Part shown: in pieces, positions 24,183 through 31,197 of the stretch
Position numbering within the stretch: the stretch's first letter is position 1
Layout of the letters: every line of letters begins with the position of its first letter
NCBI GenBank assembly: GCA_039819565.1
Contig: JBCBRU010000014.1
Coordinates: 1-34,158, forward strand
Direction: 5' to 3'
DNA length: 34,158 nucleotides
From: JAHQVK01 sp039819565
GTDB taxonomy: Bacteria > Myxococcota > Kuafuiibacteriia > Kuafuiibacteriales > Kuafuiibacteriaceae
Position numbers and translations under genes: made by a program
The notes under the pieces: model-generated
Database searches by the model: none
What the model saw: only the letters and a program-made list of their open reading frames with translations
What the model was told of the DNA's origin: nothing

Positions 24183-25259
24183 TCAGCTCACGTATAGCGC
24201 GCGCTCGAAGTCTGCCGGATTGCTCGCCGCTTGTTTCGCGGTGTCGAGGGCGATGAACCCCTGCTGGTAGAGCTCGATCAAATGCTGATCAAAGGACTGC
24301 GTGCCGTACATGTCGCGGCTCCGCTCGATGTAGTCCTTCAGCTCGGCAGTGCGGTTTGGGTCCTTGATCAGCTCTTGCGCGGTGAGGGTCACGATCATGA
24401 TCTCCATCGCCACCACGCGCCCTTGGTTGTCGGCCCGGCGGAGGAGCCGCTGGGAAATCGTCCCCCGTAGGTTCTCCGCGAGACGGATCCGGACCGCGTC
24501 CTGAGCATCGTGGGGAAACACGTCGATGATTCGCCCGATCGTCTTGGCGGCGTCGTTCGTATGAACCGTGGACAGGACGAGGTGCCCGGTCTCGGCCGCT
24601 TTGAGAGCCGTATCGATGGTGGTGGCGTCACGCATCTCGCCGACCAGAATCACGTCGGGGTCCTGACGGAGTGCAGCCCGTAGAGCCATCGAGAAAGACT
24701 CGGTGTCAGCGCCCACTTCGCGCTGGGTCACGCGAGCGAGCTGGTCTTCATGGAGAAACTCGATCGGGTCCTCAATGGTCACGATGTGTTTTCGGGCCCC
24801 CCGATTGATCTCGTTGACCATGGCCGCGAGCGTCGTGGACTTGCCGCTTCCCGTGACGCCGGTGACGAGCACGAGACCGCGCTCTTCTCGGGCGAGCTTT
24901 TTCAGCACCTCGGGAAGCCCGAGGTCTTCGAGGGTAGGGATCTGTTTGGGAATGACCCGAAGCACCGAAGCAAAGAACCCCTTCTGCTTGAGGATATTGA
25001 CCCGAAAGCGGCCCACCCCTTCCACCTGGTAGGAGGTGTCGTACTCCTTGAGCTTGCGCGGCTCGAACTCGACCCCGATGCGCCCGAGCATGTGGGCCAC
25101 CAGGTGCTCCATGCCGTCGGCGGTGATGGGGTCCAGTTTGACCTCCTTCATGACACCGTGGACGCGCAGCGTCGGCTGCGCGTTGGCCTTGATGTGAATG
25201 TCCGAAGCCCCCGCCTTCACGGCCGCAGCGAGGAATTTGTCGAACATGCGCGGGTCCAT
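24183..25259 (-). CDS. PilT/PilU-type twitching motility ATPase
   Basis: A 358-residue secretion ATPase of the PilT/GspE family that would power type IV pilus retraction at the inner membrane. The N-terminal PAS-like domain includes AVKAGASDIHIKANAQPTLR. The motor has Walker A GVTGSGKST (134-142), the Asp box TIEDPIEFLH (161-170), the Walker B region DVILVGEMRD (202-211) and the His box TGHLVLSTVHTND (224-236). The length matches PilT/PilU. The C-terminal AIRNLIRE-type retraction motif is not obvious, and the ending YGTQSFDQHLIELYQQGFI is more PilU-like, so PilT versus PilU is left open. Start: ATG 25259 gives the canonical N-terminus; upstream codons to 25310 lack homology. No other pil genes are in the window. 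Confidence 0.9.
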   Translation of the reverse strand: MDPRMFDKFLAAAVKAGASDIHIKANAQPTLRVHGVMKEVKLDPITADGMEHLVAHMLGRIGVEFEPRKLKEYDTSYQVEGVGRFRVNILKQKGFFASVLRVIPKQIPTLEDLGLPEVLKKLAREERGLVLVTGVTGSGKSTTLAAMVNEINRGARKHIVTIEDPIEFLHEDQLARVTQREVGADTESFSMALRAALRQDPDVILVGEMRDATTIDTALKAAETGHLVLSTVHTNDAAKTIGRIIDVFPHDAQDAVRIRLAENLRGTISQRLLRRADNQGRVVAMEIMIVTLTAQELIKDPNRTAELKDYIERSRDMYGTQSFDQHLIELYQQGFIALDTAKQAASNPADFERALYVS

Positions 25260-25416
25260 GGAGCGCTCGTCTCCCGGCTCCGAAACCGAGTCAAGCCGAG
25301 CCCCCGTCAAAGCGTCTCAGAGTGGGATAGACGCGGTGTCGGCGCGACGTGTGGGCCCGAGCACATTTTTTTGGAACCCGGAGAGCCGGCGGTTGTCCGA
25401 CATACGAAAGGCCCCT

Positions 25417-25430
25417 GAGCCGCTAGGCTC
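25417..25430. promoter_or_regulatory. stem-loop just before the secreted-protein candidate
   Basis: GAGCC-GCTA-GGCTC is a perfect 5-bp stem with a tetraloop, ending about 8 bases before the CGAGG that would serve as Shine-Dalgarno for ATG 25451. The surrounding stretch 25260-25450 holds the divergent promoter region of the PilT-type gene and nothing else that I can identify. Confidence 0.3.
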
Positions 25431-25450
25431 GGAGGTCGAGGTTCTTCCGC

Positions 25451-25907
25451 ATGGTGATGTCTTGCCTCGTCGAGCCGCTGGTGCCGCCCCTTGTGGGTCG
25501 GGGCGCCTCGGCTCGTCCGGGACGGACCCGGCTGCGGGCCTCTGGTCTCGCCAAGACCGCCCTCTTGATGAGCGCCGTGATGGCCGTAGGGGGCGTCTCC
25601 GCAGAGGCGTCGGCTCGGGCCCTCGACGAGGCTCCGAAGCACGCGGTGAAGAGTCCTCACAAGAGGCCGGCCCCCATCCCCTTACGGGACGTCGCCAAGG
25701 TCTTCGGAAAGCTGAAGACCTTCCTGCGCGAAGAAGAGACGCCTCGAATGGCTCGTCCGGGGCTCGCTCCCCGCTTCGAATGGGACGCGGTATGGGCATC
25801 CCGCCTGAGACACGCCGTGGACGTCGGGAGAGATCCGGGCGGCTGCGGCCTCGGTCGGGGACGAAGATCCGATCGGCTCGGCAGATCGAGATCCACAACC
25901 TTCTTGA
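25451..25907 (+). CDS. candidate small secreted protein, reading frame apparently shifted once
   Basis: This is the only plausible gene in the 810 bp between the PilT-type and ExbB-type genes. From ATG 25451, with CGAGG nine bases upstream, the frame encodes a signal peptide (GLAKTALLMSAVMAVGGVSA, then EASARA) and a basic mature part (APKHAVKSPHKRPAPIPLRD, KVFGKLKTFLREEETPRMA). After RLRHAVDVG the frame loses coding character. Removing one G from the GGG at 25826-25828 continues in the next frame as EIRAAAASVGDEDPIGSADR, ending at TGA 25905-25907. A strong hairpin follows 7 bases later. The product would be about 151 residues. Without the correction the frame runs to 25960. It could be a real frameshift, a sequencing error or chance. 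No family is recognised. Confidence 0.4.
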
Positions 25908-25913
25908 GATTCG

Positions 25914-25938
25914 GGTCCGGAGAGTTCCGCTCCGGACC
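25914..25938 (+). terminator. stem-loop following the secreted-protein candidate
   Basis: GGTCCGGAG-AGTTCCG-CTCCGGACC is a perfect 9-bp stem with a 7-base loop, 7 bp after the TGA reached in the shifted frame. Twelve bases downstream is TTTTC. It is a plausible terminator and supports the view that a gene ends at 25907. Confidence 0.5.
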
Positions 25939-25988
25939 TTCCAGTCCGATTTTCGCCTGACCGCAAGGGCGAGAAGTTCACCTCAGCT

Positions 25989-26047
25989 CGCCGACGAAAG
26001 TCGGCGCTCCCGCACGACGGGATGACCGCACGGCCCGAGGGCCGTGC
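25989..26047 (+). promoter_or_regulatory. three tandem stem-loops in the ExbB-operon leader
   Basis: Three perfect hairpins follow one another: CGCCGAC-GAAA-GTCGGCG (25989-26006, GNRA-type loop), TCCCG-CACGA-CGGGA (26008-26022) and GCACGGCCC-GA-GGGCCGTGC (26028-26047). The last ends 22 bp before ATG 26070 and close to AGGAG (26055-26059). No T tract follows, so a structured leader or mRNA-stability element is more likely than a terminator. Confidence 0.5.
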
Positions 26048-26069
26048 ACCTCACAGGAGTTAGAAAGAA

Positions 26070-26735
26070 ATGTTCGAGACCATTGCTCACGCTTGGAAGG
26101 AAGGCGGCTGGGGTATGTACCCCATCGCGGTGTGCTCCATCTTCATCTTCGCGATCGCGATCGAGCGCATCGTCTACCTGTACTTCAAGGCTTCCATTTC
26201 GAAGGACGCCTTCGTACAGGCCATGCGCAAGTACATCCTCGCCGGGAACGTGGGTAAGGCCCTCGCCCTGTGCAGCCAGACCCCGACCCCCCTCGCCAAC
26301 ATCATTAAGTCCGGGCTCCTCAAGGTGAACAAGTCCGACGCCGAGGTTCAGGCGGCCATGGACGAAGCGTCCCTCCGCGAAATGCCGCGCCTCGAGAAGC
26401 GCACCGCCTACCTCGCGATGCTCGCGAACGTGGCCATGCTCGCCGGGCTCCTCGGCACCATCTCGGGCCTCATCACCTGCTTCTCCGCGGTGGCCGGCGC
26501 CGACCCCGCCGAGCGCTCCATCCTGCTCGCGAAGGGCATCTCCGAGGCGATGAACTGCACGGCCTTCGGCCTCATCACCGCCATTCCCGGTCTCGTGTTC
26601 TTTGGCATCCTGCAGGGCAAGACCCAGCAGCTCGCCGACGACATCAACGAGGCTTCGGTTTCGGTGCTGAATCTGATCGTCACGAACCGTGACAAGCTCG
26701 ACCTCAGCACTCTCGGCGCGGCGCGCGAGGACTGA
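26070..26735 (+). CDS. ExbB/TolQ/MotA-family proton channel protein
   Basis: A 221-residue inner-membrane protein of the MotA/TolQ/ExbB family. Helices are at about 14-38 (GMYPIAVCSIFIFAIAIERI), 112-140 (AYLAMLANVAMLAGLLGTIS) and 160-185 (NCTAFGLITAIPGLVFFGIL). The large cytosolic loop between the first two, LGTISGLITCF and the late TA-x-x-GL pattern are family signatures. Such proteins form the proton pore that powers ExbD/TolR partners. ATG 26070 is preceded by AGGAG. It leads an operon with two ExbD-type genes, the gene order of the gliding motor AglRQS in Myxococcus and of some Ton/Tol-like systems. The exact system (gliding, Ton-like transport or Tol-like envelope maintenance) cannot be decided here. 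Confidence 0.92.
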   Translation: MFETIAHAWKEGGWGMYPIAVCSIFIFAIAIERIVYLYFKASISKDAFVQAMRKYILAGNVGKALALCSQTPTPLANIIKSGLLKVNKSDAEVQAAMDEASLREMPRLEKRTAYLAMLANVAMLAGLLGTISGLITCFSAVAGADPAERSILLAKGISEAMNCTAFGLITAIPGLVFFGILQGKTQQLADDINEASVSVLNLIVTNRDKLDLSTLGAARED

Positions 26736-26787
26736 GAGAGGATGTGTTGAGGGGTGAGCTCAGGCTCCCCCTCGGAAAGGAGACGAT

Positions 26788-27270
26788 ATGGCCGGAGGTG
26801 GAGCACCACAACCGTCCGGAGGCGAGGGCAAGAAGTCGGTCGACTTCCAGCTGAACCTCGTCCCGATGATCGACCTCCTCTCGGTGCTCATCTCCTTCCT
26901 GCTGATGAGCGCGGTGTGGACCCAAATCGCTCGAATCGAGGTGAAGCAGTCGCCGAACCTCCCTTCGGACGAACCGCCCCCCGAGCAGGAGGAGGAGAAG
27001 CTGGGCCTGAACATCATCATCAAGTCGACGGGTTACTCCGTGACGAAGAAGGGTGGGCAGGTCATCAAAGAGATCGAGACCGTCGGTGAAGGTTACGACG
27101 TGAAGGCGCTCGGCGAGGTCCTCAAGCAGGTCCAGGTCGAGAACCCAGAGAACGCGGAGGTTATCGTGACCTCCGAGGACAAGGTCCCTTACCAAGAGCT
27201 GATCACCGTCATGGATGTGTGCATCGACAACGGGCTCGAAGGGATCCAAGTCGCGGGCATCGACTCGTGA
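26788..27270 (+). CDS. ExbD/TolR-family biopolymer transport protein, first copy
   Basis: A 160-residue protein with one N-terminal membrane helix (about 26-46, NLVPMIDLLSVLISFLLMSA) containing the conserved Asp of MIDLL that carries protons in this family. The periplasmic part has the usual fold (LNIIIKSTGYSVTKKGG, then EVIVTSEDKVPYQELITVMD, the TolR/ExbD core with the late helix). AAGGAG lies five bases before ATG 26788. A possible hairpin (GAGGGG with CCCCTC) lies in the 52-bp gap after ExbB. It works with the ExbB protein as a stator, and a second ExbD follows after 14 bp. Two different ExbD-type subunits beside one ExbB recall AglQ and AglS. Confidence 0.92.
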   Translation: MAGGGAPQPSGGEGKKSVDFQLNLVPMIDLLSVLISFLLMSAVWTQIARIEVKQSPNLPSDEPPPEQEEEKLGLNIIIKSTGYSVTKKGGQVIKEIETVGEGYDVKALGEVLKQVQVENPENAEVIVTSEDKVPYQELITVMDVCIDNGLEGIQVAGIDS

Positions 27271-27284
27271 GGAAGGGCTGAAGC

Positions 27285-27851
27285 ATGCCGATTAAGAAAC
27301 CAGGCAAGCGGCCTTTCGCTCCGTGGCTCAAGGACCATAAGGCGCTCAAGGGCGGCACCGGTCGGAGGATGGGGGCAGCGGACCTTCTCCTCACTCCCCT
27401 GATCGACATGTTCGTGATTCTGGTCGTGTTCCTGATCATGAACTTCTCGTCGACGGGTGACCTCCCCATTGCAGCGGGCATCACCCTTCCGAAGGCGTCG
27501 ATCACGCTGCAGCGCGAAGAGGCGGTGCCGATCGACATCTCGGAGGAGAGCGTCACCGTGCAGGGACACAAGGTCGGAGACACTGAGGACATCCTCGCGG
27601 ATCCGGACCTGCGCATCCCTGACCTCACGGACAAGCTGCAGGATCTTCGCAAGGTTTCGGAGACGCTTAACCCCGGGAAGCCCTTTAAGGGCGATCTGAT
27701 CATCAACAGCCACAAGGACGTGGACTTCAAGCTGATCAGAAAAGTCATGTTTGCTGCCGCCGACGCGGGATACACCAACGTCAACTTCGCCGTCCTCCAG
27801 ACCGGCGAAGAGGGTGAGGGCGAGACCGAGGGCGGAGAGGCCGCTGAATAG
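27285..27851 (+). CDS. ExbD/TolR-family biopolymer transport protein, second copy
   Basis: A 188-residue protein. A basic N-terminal tail (KKPGKRPFAPWLKDHKALKG) precedes the membrane helix (about 32-52, ADLLLTPLIDMFVILVVFLI) with the conserved Asp in LIDMF. The periplasmic domain is longer than that of the first copy: an acidic region (DTEDILADPDLRIPDLTDKL) is inserted before the conserved core DLIINSHKDVDFKLIRKVMF. The C-terminus is very acidic (GEEGEGETEGGEAAE). It is the third gene of the ExbB-ExbD-ExbD operon and ends close to a terminator. The inserted region and acidic tail are candidates for contact with an unknown driven partner. Confidence 0.92.
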   Translation: MPIKKPGKRPFAPWLKDHKALKGGTGRRMGAADLLLTPLIDMFVILVVFLIMNFSSTGDLPIAAGITLPKASITLQREEAVPIDISEESVTVQGHKVGDTEDILADPDLRIPDLTDKLQDLRKVSETLNPGKPFKGDLIINSHKDVDFKLIRKVMFAAADAGYTNVNFAVLQTGEEGEGETEGGEAAE

Positions 27852-27862
27852 GGCTCAACCCA

Positions 27863-27893
27863 GGAGGCGGTGTCTGCGCTGGGCACCGCCTCC
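27863..27893 (+). terminator. 10-bp stem-loop after the ExbBDD operon
   Basis: GGAGGCGGTG pairs perfectly with CACCGCCTCC across an 11-base loop, 11 bp after the last stop codon. It is followed by a second hairpin with a T run, so the two together probably end the motor operon. Confidence 0.55.
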
Positions 27894-27911
27894 ATTCCCG
27901 ACCTCCACGAT

Positions 27912-27941
27912 GCCCGGCCTCCGCCGGGCTACCCGGTTTTT
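27912..27941 (+). terminator. intrinsic terminator of the ExbBDD operon
   Basis: GCCCGGC-CTCC-GCCGGGC (27912-27929) is a perfect 7-bp stem with a tetraloop, followed after seven bases by TTTTT at 27937-27941. This is the clearest rho-independent terminator in the window. Confidence 0.7.
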
Positions 27942-27964
27942 CTAGACGGGTGTAGGACTCGAAG

Positions 27965-29728
27965 ATGCACATGATCGAGTCCAAGAGCCCTCCGGCCTCC
28001 TCCGGCGGCGCCGCGGCGCGTCGAGGTCTGTGCGGAATGCTTCTGTCCGCAACGACCTTTGCCTGCGTCACCCCGCCGAACACCGAGGAGACCCCTTCCC
28101 CACCCCAACCCAAAGCCACGCTGGTCCTGCATGGAGGGACGGTGGTCACGGTAGACGAGGCCAAGCCCCGTGCCGAAGCCATCGCGGTGGCGGGTGATCG
28201 CATCTTGGCCGTCGGGACCAGTGAAGAAATCCTTCGTCTCGTAGGCCCGGCCACGAAGATCATCGAGCTCGAGGGTCAGATGGCGATGCCTGGTTTCATC
28301 GAGGGCCACGGGCATTTTCTGTCCGTAGGCTTCTCGAGGATTCAGCTCGATCTCAATCAGGCCAAGAATTGGGAGGAGATCGTGGCCATGACGGCCGACG
28401 CGGTTCGAAAGGCCGAACCGGGGAGCTGGATTTTTGGCCGGGGATGGCACCAAGCGAAGTGGGACCCAGTCCCGGAACCCAGCGTTGACGGCGGGCCTGT
28501 GCACGACTCCCTGAGCGCCGTTTCTCCCAACAACCCCGTCTTCTTTGGCCACGCGAGCGGGCATGCCGCTTTCGCCAACGCCAAGGCCATGGCCTTAGCC
28601 GGCATCGACAACAAGACCCCCGACCCATCGGGCGGCACCATCGTACGGGACGCTAAAGGGCGCGCCACCGGCATGCTGAGAGAGACCGCCCAAAGCCTCG
28701 TGGCTGCGGTGATGGGGACCCGGGACGAGTCTCTTCAGCGCCGAAAGGCCCAGCTAGCGGCCGAGGAGTGCCTCGCCAAAGGCATTACCTCCTTTCAGGA
28801 CGCCGGCACCGAGGTCGAGGACATCACCATGCTTCGCGCCATGGCCAAAGAAGACGCTCTCGGCGTGCGGCTGTGGATCATGCTCTCCCGCGACATCTCC
28901 AACGATCGGCTGGCTGAGGTCCTCCCCAAGGTCAAATTCACGGACCCGGACCACCGCATCACTGTGAACGCCATCAAGCGCATGATCGACGGCGCGCTGG
29001 GCTCCCACGGCGCCCTCCTTCTCAAGCCTTACACCGACATGCCCAGCACTTCGGGTCTCCCCATCGACTCGATGGAGTCCCTGACCCGCACCGCCCAATT
29101 GGCTAAGCAATACGGCTTTCAGCTGTGTACTCACGCCATCGGAGACCGGGGCAATCGAGACATGCTCGACATCTATGAGAAGACGCTGGGAGCCGGGGCG
29201 GCGAGCTCCGACCATCGCTGGCGTATCGAGCACGCCCAACACCTCGACCCGTCCGACGTGCCTCGTTTCGCGAAGCTCGGGATCATTGCCTCGATGCAGG
29301 GGGTTCACTGCACCTCCGACGGCCCCTGGGTCCCCGAGCGCCTGGGAAAAGCGCGCGCCGAGCGCACCTCCTATCTGTGGCGTTCACTCCTCGACTCGGG
29401 GGCTGTGGTCAGCAACGGCACCGATGCCCCTGTTGAAGACGTCGATCCGCTCCCGAGCTACTACGCCTCGGTGACCCGAATGATGAACACCGGCGAAGCC
29501 TTCTATCCAAAGCAAGTCATGACCCGCGACGAAGCCCTCCGCACCTATACCCTGAACGCCGCCTACGCCGCCTTCGAGGAAGACATCAAAGGGTCCCTGA
29601 CTCCCGGCAAGCTCGCTGACATCACCGTGCTGTCTCAAGACATCACGAAGGTTCCGGCCGAGGACATCCTCAAGACCAAGGTTGTGTCCACCATCGTGGG
29701 GGGGGAGGTCCGATACCGGGCCCCTTGA
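27965..29728 (+). CDS. amidohydrolase family 3 (YtcJ-like) lipoprotein
   Basis: A 587-residue metal-dependent hydrolase of the amidohydrolase superfamily, YtcJ-like subgroup. The N-terminus (about 1-34) has a hydrophobic stretch ending in SATTFAC, a plausible lipobox, followed by a Thr/Pro-rich linker, so the enzyme is likely anchored outside the cytoplasmic membrane. Metal ligands are visible: H115 and H117 in EGHGHFLS, His in QLCTHAIGDRGN, His in WRIEHAQHL and the Asp in SNGTDAPVED. The composite domain around the barrel begins with TLVLHGGTVVTVD and closes with GKLADITVLSQDI. Relatives cleave C-N bonds in amides or cyclic ureas; the substrate is unknown. Start ATG 27965 (or 27971) has no strong Shine-Dalgarno. 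It converges on the DUF4345 gene. Confidence 0.9.
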   Translation: MHMIESKSPPASSGGAAARRGLCGMLLSATTFACVTPPNTEETPSPPQPKATLVLHGGTVVTVDEAKPRAEAIAVAGDRILAVGTSEEILRLVGPATKIIELEGQMAMPGFIEGHGHFLSVGFSRIQLDLNQAKNWEEIVAMTADAVRKAEPGSWIFGRGWHQAKWDPVPEPSVDGGPVHDSLSAVSPNNPVFFGHASGHAAFANAKAMALAGIDNKTPDPSGGTIVRDAKGRATGMLRETAQSLVAAVMGTRDESLQRRKAQLAAEECLAKGITSFQDAGTEVEDITMLRAMAKEDALGVRLWIMLSRDISNDRLAEVLPKVKFTDPDHRITVNAIKRMIDGALGSHGALLLKPYTDMPSTSGLPIDSMESLTRTAQLAKQYGFQLCTHAIGDRGNRDMLDIYEKTLGAGAASSDHRWRIEHAQHLDPSDVPRFAKLGIIASMQGVHCTSDGPWVPERLGKARAERTSYLWRSLLDSGAVVSNGTDAPVEDVDPLPSYYASVTRMMNTGEAFYPKQVMTRDEALRTYTLNAAYAAFEEDIKGSLTPGKLADITVLSQDITKVPAEDILKTKVVSTIVGGEVRYRAP

Positions 29729-29750
29729 ACCCGACCGACGGCTCGGGGGA

Positions 29751-29770
29751 GGGGCGGGATGGATCGCCCC
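29751..29770. terminator. stem-loop between convergent amidohydrolase and DUF4345 genes
   Basis: GGGGCG-GGATGGAT-CGCCCC is a perfect 6-bp stem in the 48-bp gap between two convergent genes, well placed to stop both transcripts. No T run follows. Confidence 0.4.
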
Positions 29771-29776
29771 GCGCCT

Positions 29777-30193
29777 TCATCGCTCGCCCCGCAGGACCAC
29801 CGCGAAGAGGAGGCTTCCGATGACCAGCTCGACCACGGCGGAACCGACAAGGACCTCGGAGGGAAGGCCGTCTAGGGCGATACTGAACAGGCGGGACAGT
29901 CCGTAGGAGAGATAGAGGACGGCACCCGCACAAGCCGCGGCCAAGCCCCAGCGACGCTGGAGCGCCCCCGCCCACAAAAGGATCCCGAAGCCCAGAAGAC
30001 CACCCCCCATGGCGCGGAGGTCGCTGAGCAGCGTCGGGTCCGTGGGAAGCTCCACCCCCATGCCTGCCTGATAGGCCAACGGCCCCAAGAAGATTGAGCC
30101 GCCGACGGCGAGGAGGATCGAGCCGGATACGGCGAGGGCCCCTCGGGCCCCCACGTCGAGCGCGTGGTCCAGGTTCAAGGTGGAAACGTTCAT
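29777..30193 (-). CDS. DUF4345 membrane protein
   Basis: A 138-residue protein with about four membrane helices (LAVSGSILLAVGGSIFLG, AMGGGLLGFGILLWAGAL, WGLAAACAGAVLYLSYGL, SAVVELVIGSLLFAVVL). The pattern matches DUF4345: an early G-x-x-L-x-x-P segment, LLSDLRAMGGG, YGLSRLFSIALDGLPS in the third loop, and a final VVELVIG helix. The molecular function of the family is not known. Start: ATG 30193 with GGGAG seven bases upstream. The longer frame to 30295 runs through the LysR operator and is not used. It is divergent from the LysR gene, 104 bp apart, so LysR is the likely regulator. Confidence 0.85.
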   Translation of the reverse strand: MNVSTLNLDHALDVGARGALAVSGSILLAVGGSIFLGPLAYQAGMGVELPTDPTLLSDLRAMGGGLLGFGILLWAGALQRRWGLAAACAGAVLYLSYGLSRLFSIALDGLPSEVLVGSAVVELVIGSLLFAVVLRGER

Positions 30194-30279
30194 GCTGAGA
30201 CTCCCTTCTGACCTCGAAAGGTCAGGGGGAGCGTGCACGAGGCGCCCGTCGTGAGGCACCGCGAGAGATCGCTCGGGAG

Positions 30280-30297
30280 CCGTGCAATCATGCACGG
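30280..30297. promoter_or_regulatory. palindrome CCGTGCA-ATCA-TGCACGG against the LysR start
   Basis: Perfect 7-bp arms with a 4-bp centre end exactly at the base before the LysR GTG (30298). The palindrome occupies the place where a Shine-Dalgarno would be. It is a likely autoregulatory LysR site and may act on the divergent DUF4345 gene as well. Confidence 0.6.
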
Positions 30298-31161
30298 GTG
30301 CAGTGGGATGACATTCGGTTCGTTCTCGCTCTGGCTCGAGAGGGAACGCTCACGGGCGCCTCCCGAGAGCTGGGGGTCGTGCGTACCACCGTCGGACGAC
30401 GCCTACGTGCCCTCGAAGGAGAACTCGGGGTTCGACTCTTCGATGAGACGCCGGAAGGCCTGCAAGCAACATCGGCGGGCCAAGAGCTGGTCGAGTCGGG
30501 GGAGCGGGTAGAGGCCGAGATCTTCGCTGCGGAGTCTCGGTTGGCGGGGCGGGACACCGCTCTCCGAGGAAACCTCCGCGTGTCCACGGTGGATTTCGTC
30601 TTCGAGTGCTTCACCGGAGCCTTCGCCTCTTTCGTGGCCTCATATCCCCACGTCGAGCTCTCGGTGATGAGCACCGACGAGGAAGTCTCGTTGCGCCGTC
30701 GTGAGGCCGACGTCGCGGTCCGCATCAAGGACGCGCCCCCTGAAGCACTCGTGGGGCGCAAGTTGGGCGAGATCACCTTCTGCATCTACGCGGCCCGGGA
30801 GCTTGTAGATCGGGTGGGCGCGGACGCCCCCGCCCGGGCCTTTCCGTGGCTGCGCTTCGACGCTCGCGACGATGGTCGGGGTCTCGAACCCTGGTATCAA
30901 AAGCACGCGGGCGGAGCCCCGACCGCCCTCCACTTCGACGGCTATGCGGTCATGCGACAGGCGGTGCTCTCCGGGATCGGAGCGCACTTTCTCCCCCGCT
31001 TCGACGCCGAACGCTTCGAGCAGCTCGTGTGTCTCGGGCCCGAGACCGACCGGCCCACCCGAAGCCTATGGGCCCTCACGCTCCCTGAGCTTCGGCGCAG
31101 CCGTAGGGTTCGAGCCTTTCTCGAGCATCTGGACGACGCGGTGCGGACCCTCGTGAGGTAG
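30298..31161 (+). CDS. LysR-family transcriptional regulator
   Basis: A 287-residue LysR regulator. The N-terminal winged HTH is complete: MQWDDIRFVLALAREGTLTG, then ASRELGVVRTTVGRRLRALE and GVRLFDETPEGLQATSAG. The effector domain (about 90-287) has LRGNLRVSTVDFVF and DVAVRIKDAP in the expected places and the final AVLSGIGAHFLPRF. Starting exactly with M-Q-W-D-D-I-R-F places GTG 30298 as the true start, since this family begins M-x-W-D-D-L-R-F. No Shine-Dalgarno is present because the palindrome lies there, so leaderless or structured initiation is possible. It is divergent from DUF4345 and converges on the PfkB gene with a 36-bp gap. Confidence 0.92.
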   Translation: MQWDDIRFVLALAREGTLTGASRELGVVRTTVGRRLRALEGELGVRLFDETPEGLQATSAGQELVESGERVEAEIFAAESRLAGRDTALRGNLRVSTVDFVFECFTGAFASFVASYPHVELSVMSTDEEVSLRRREADVAVRIKDAPPEALVGRKLGEITFCIYAARELVDRVGADAPARAFPWLRFDARDDGRGLEPWYQKHAGGAPTALHFDGYAVMRQAVLSGIGAHFLPRFDAERFEQLVCLGPETDRPTRSLWALTLPELRRSRRVRAFLEHLDDAVRTLVR

Positions 31162-31197
31162 AGCGGATCCGCCCTCGGACGGCCCTCACCAGAAGCT

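Noticed and set aside
25317..25898. 193-residue leftward frame in the gap before ExbB
   Set aside because: Very Arg/Pro/Ser-rich with no motif or signal. The + strand candidate has a signal peptide and a matching hairpin at its end.
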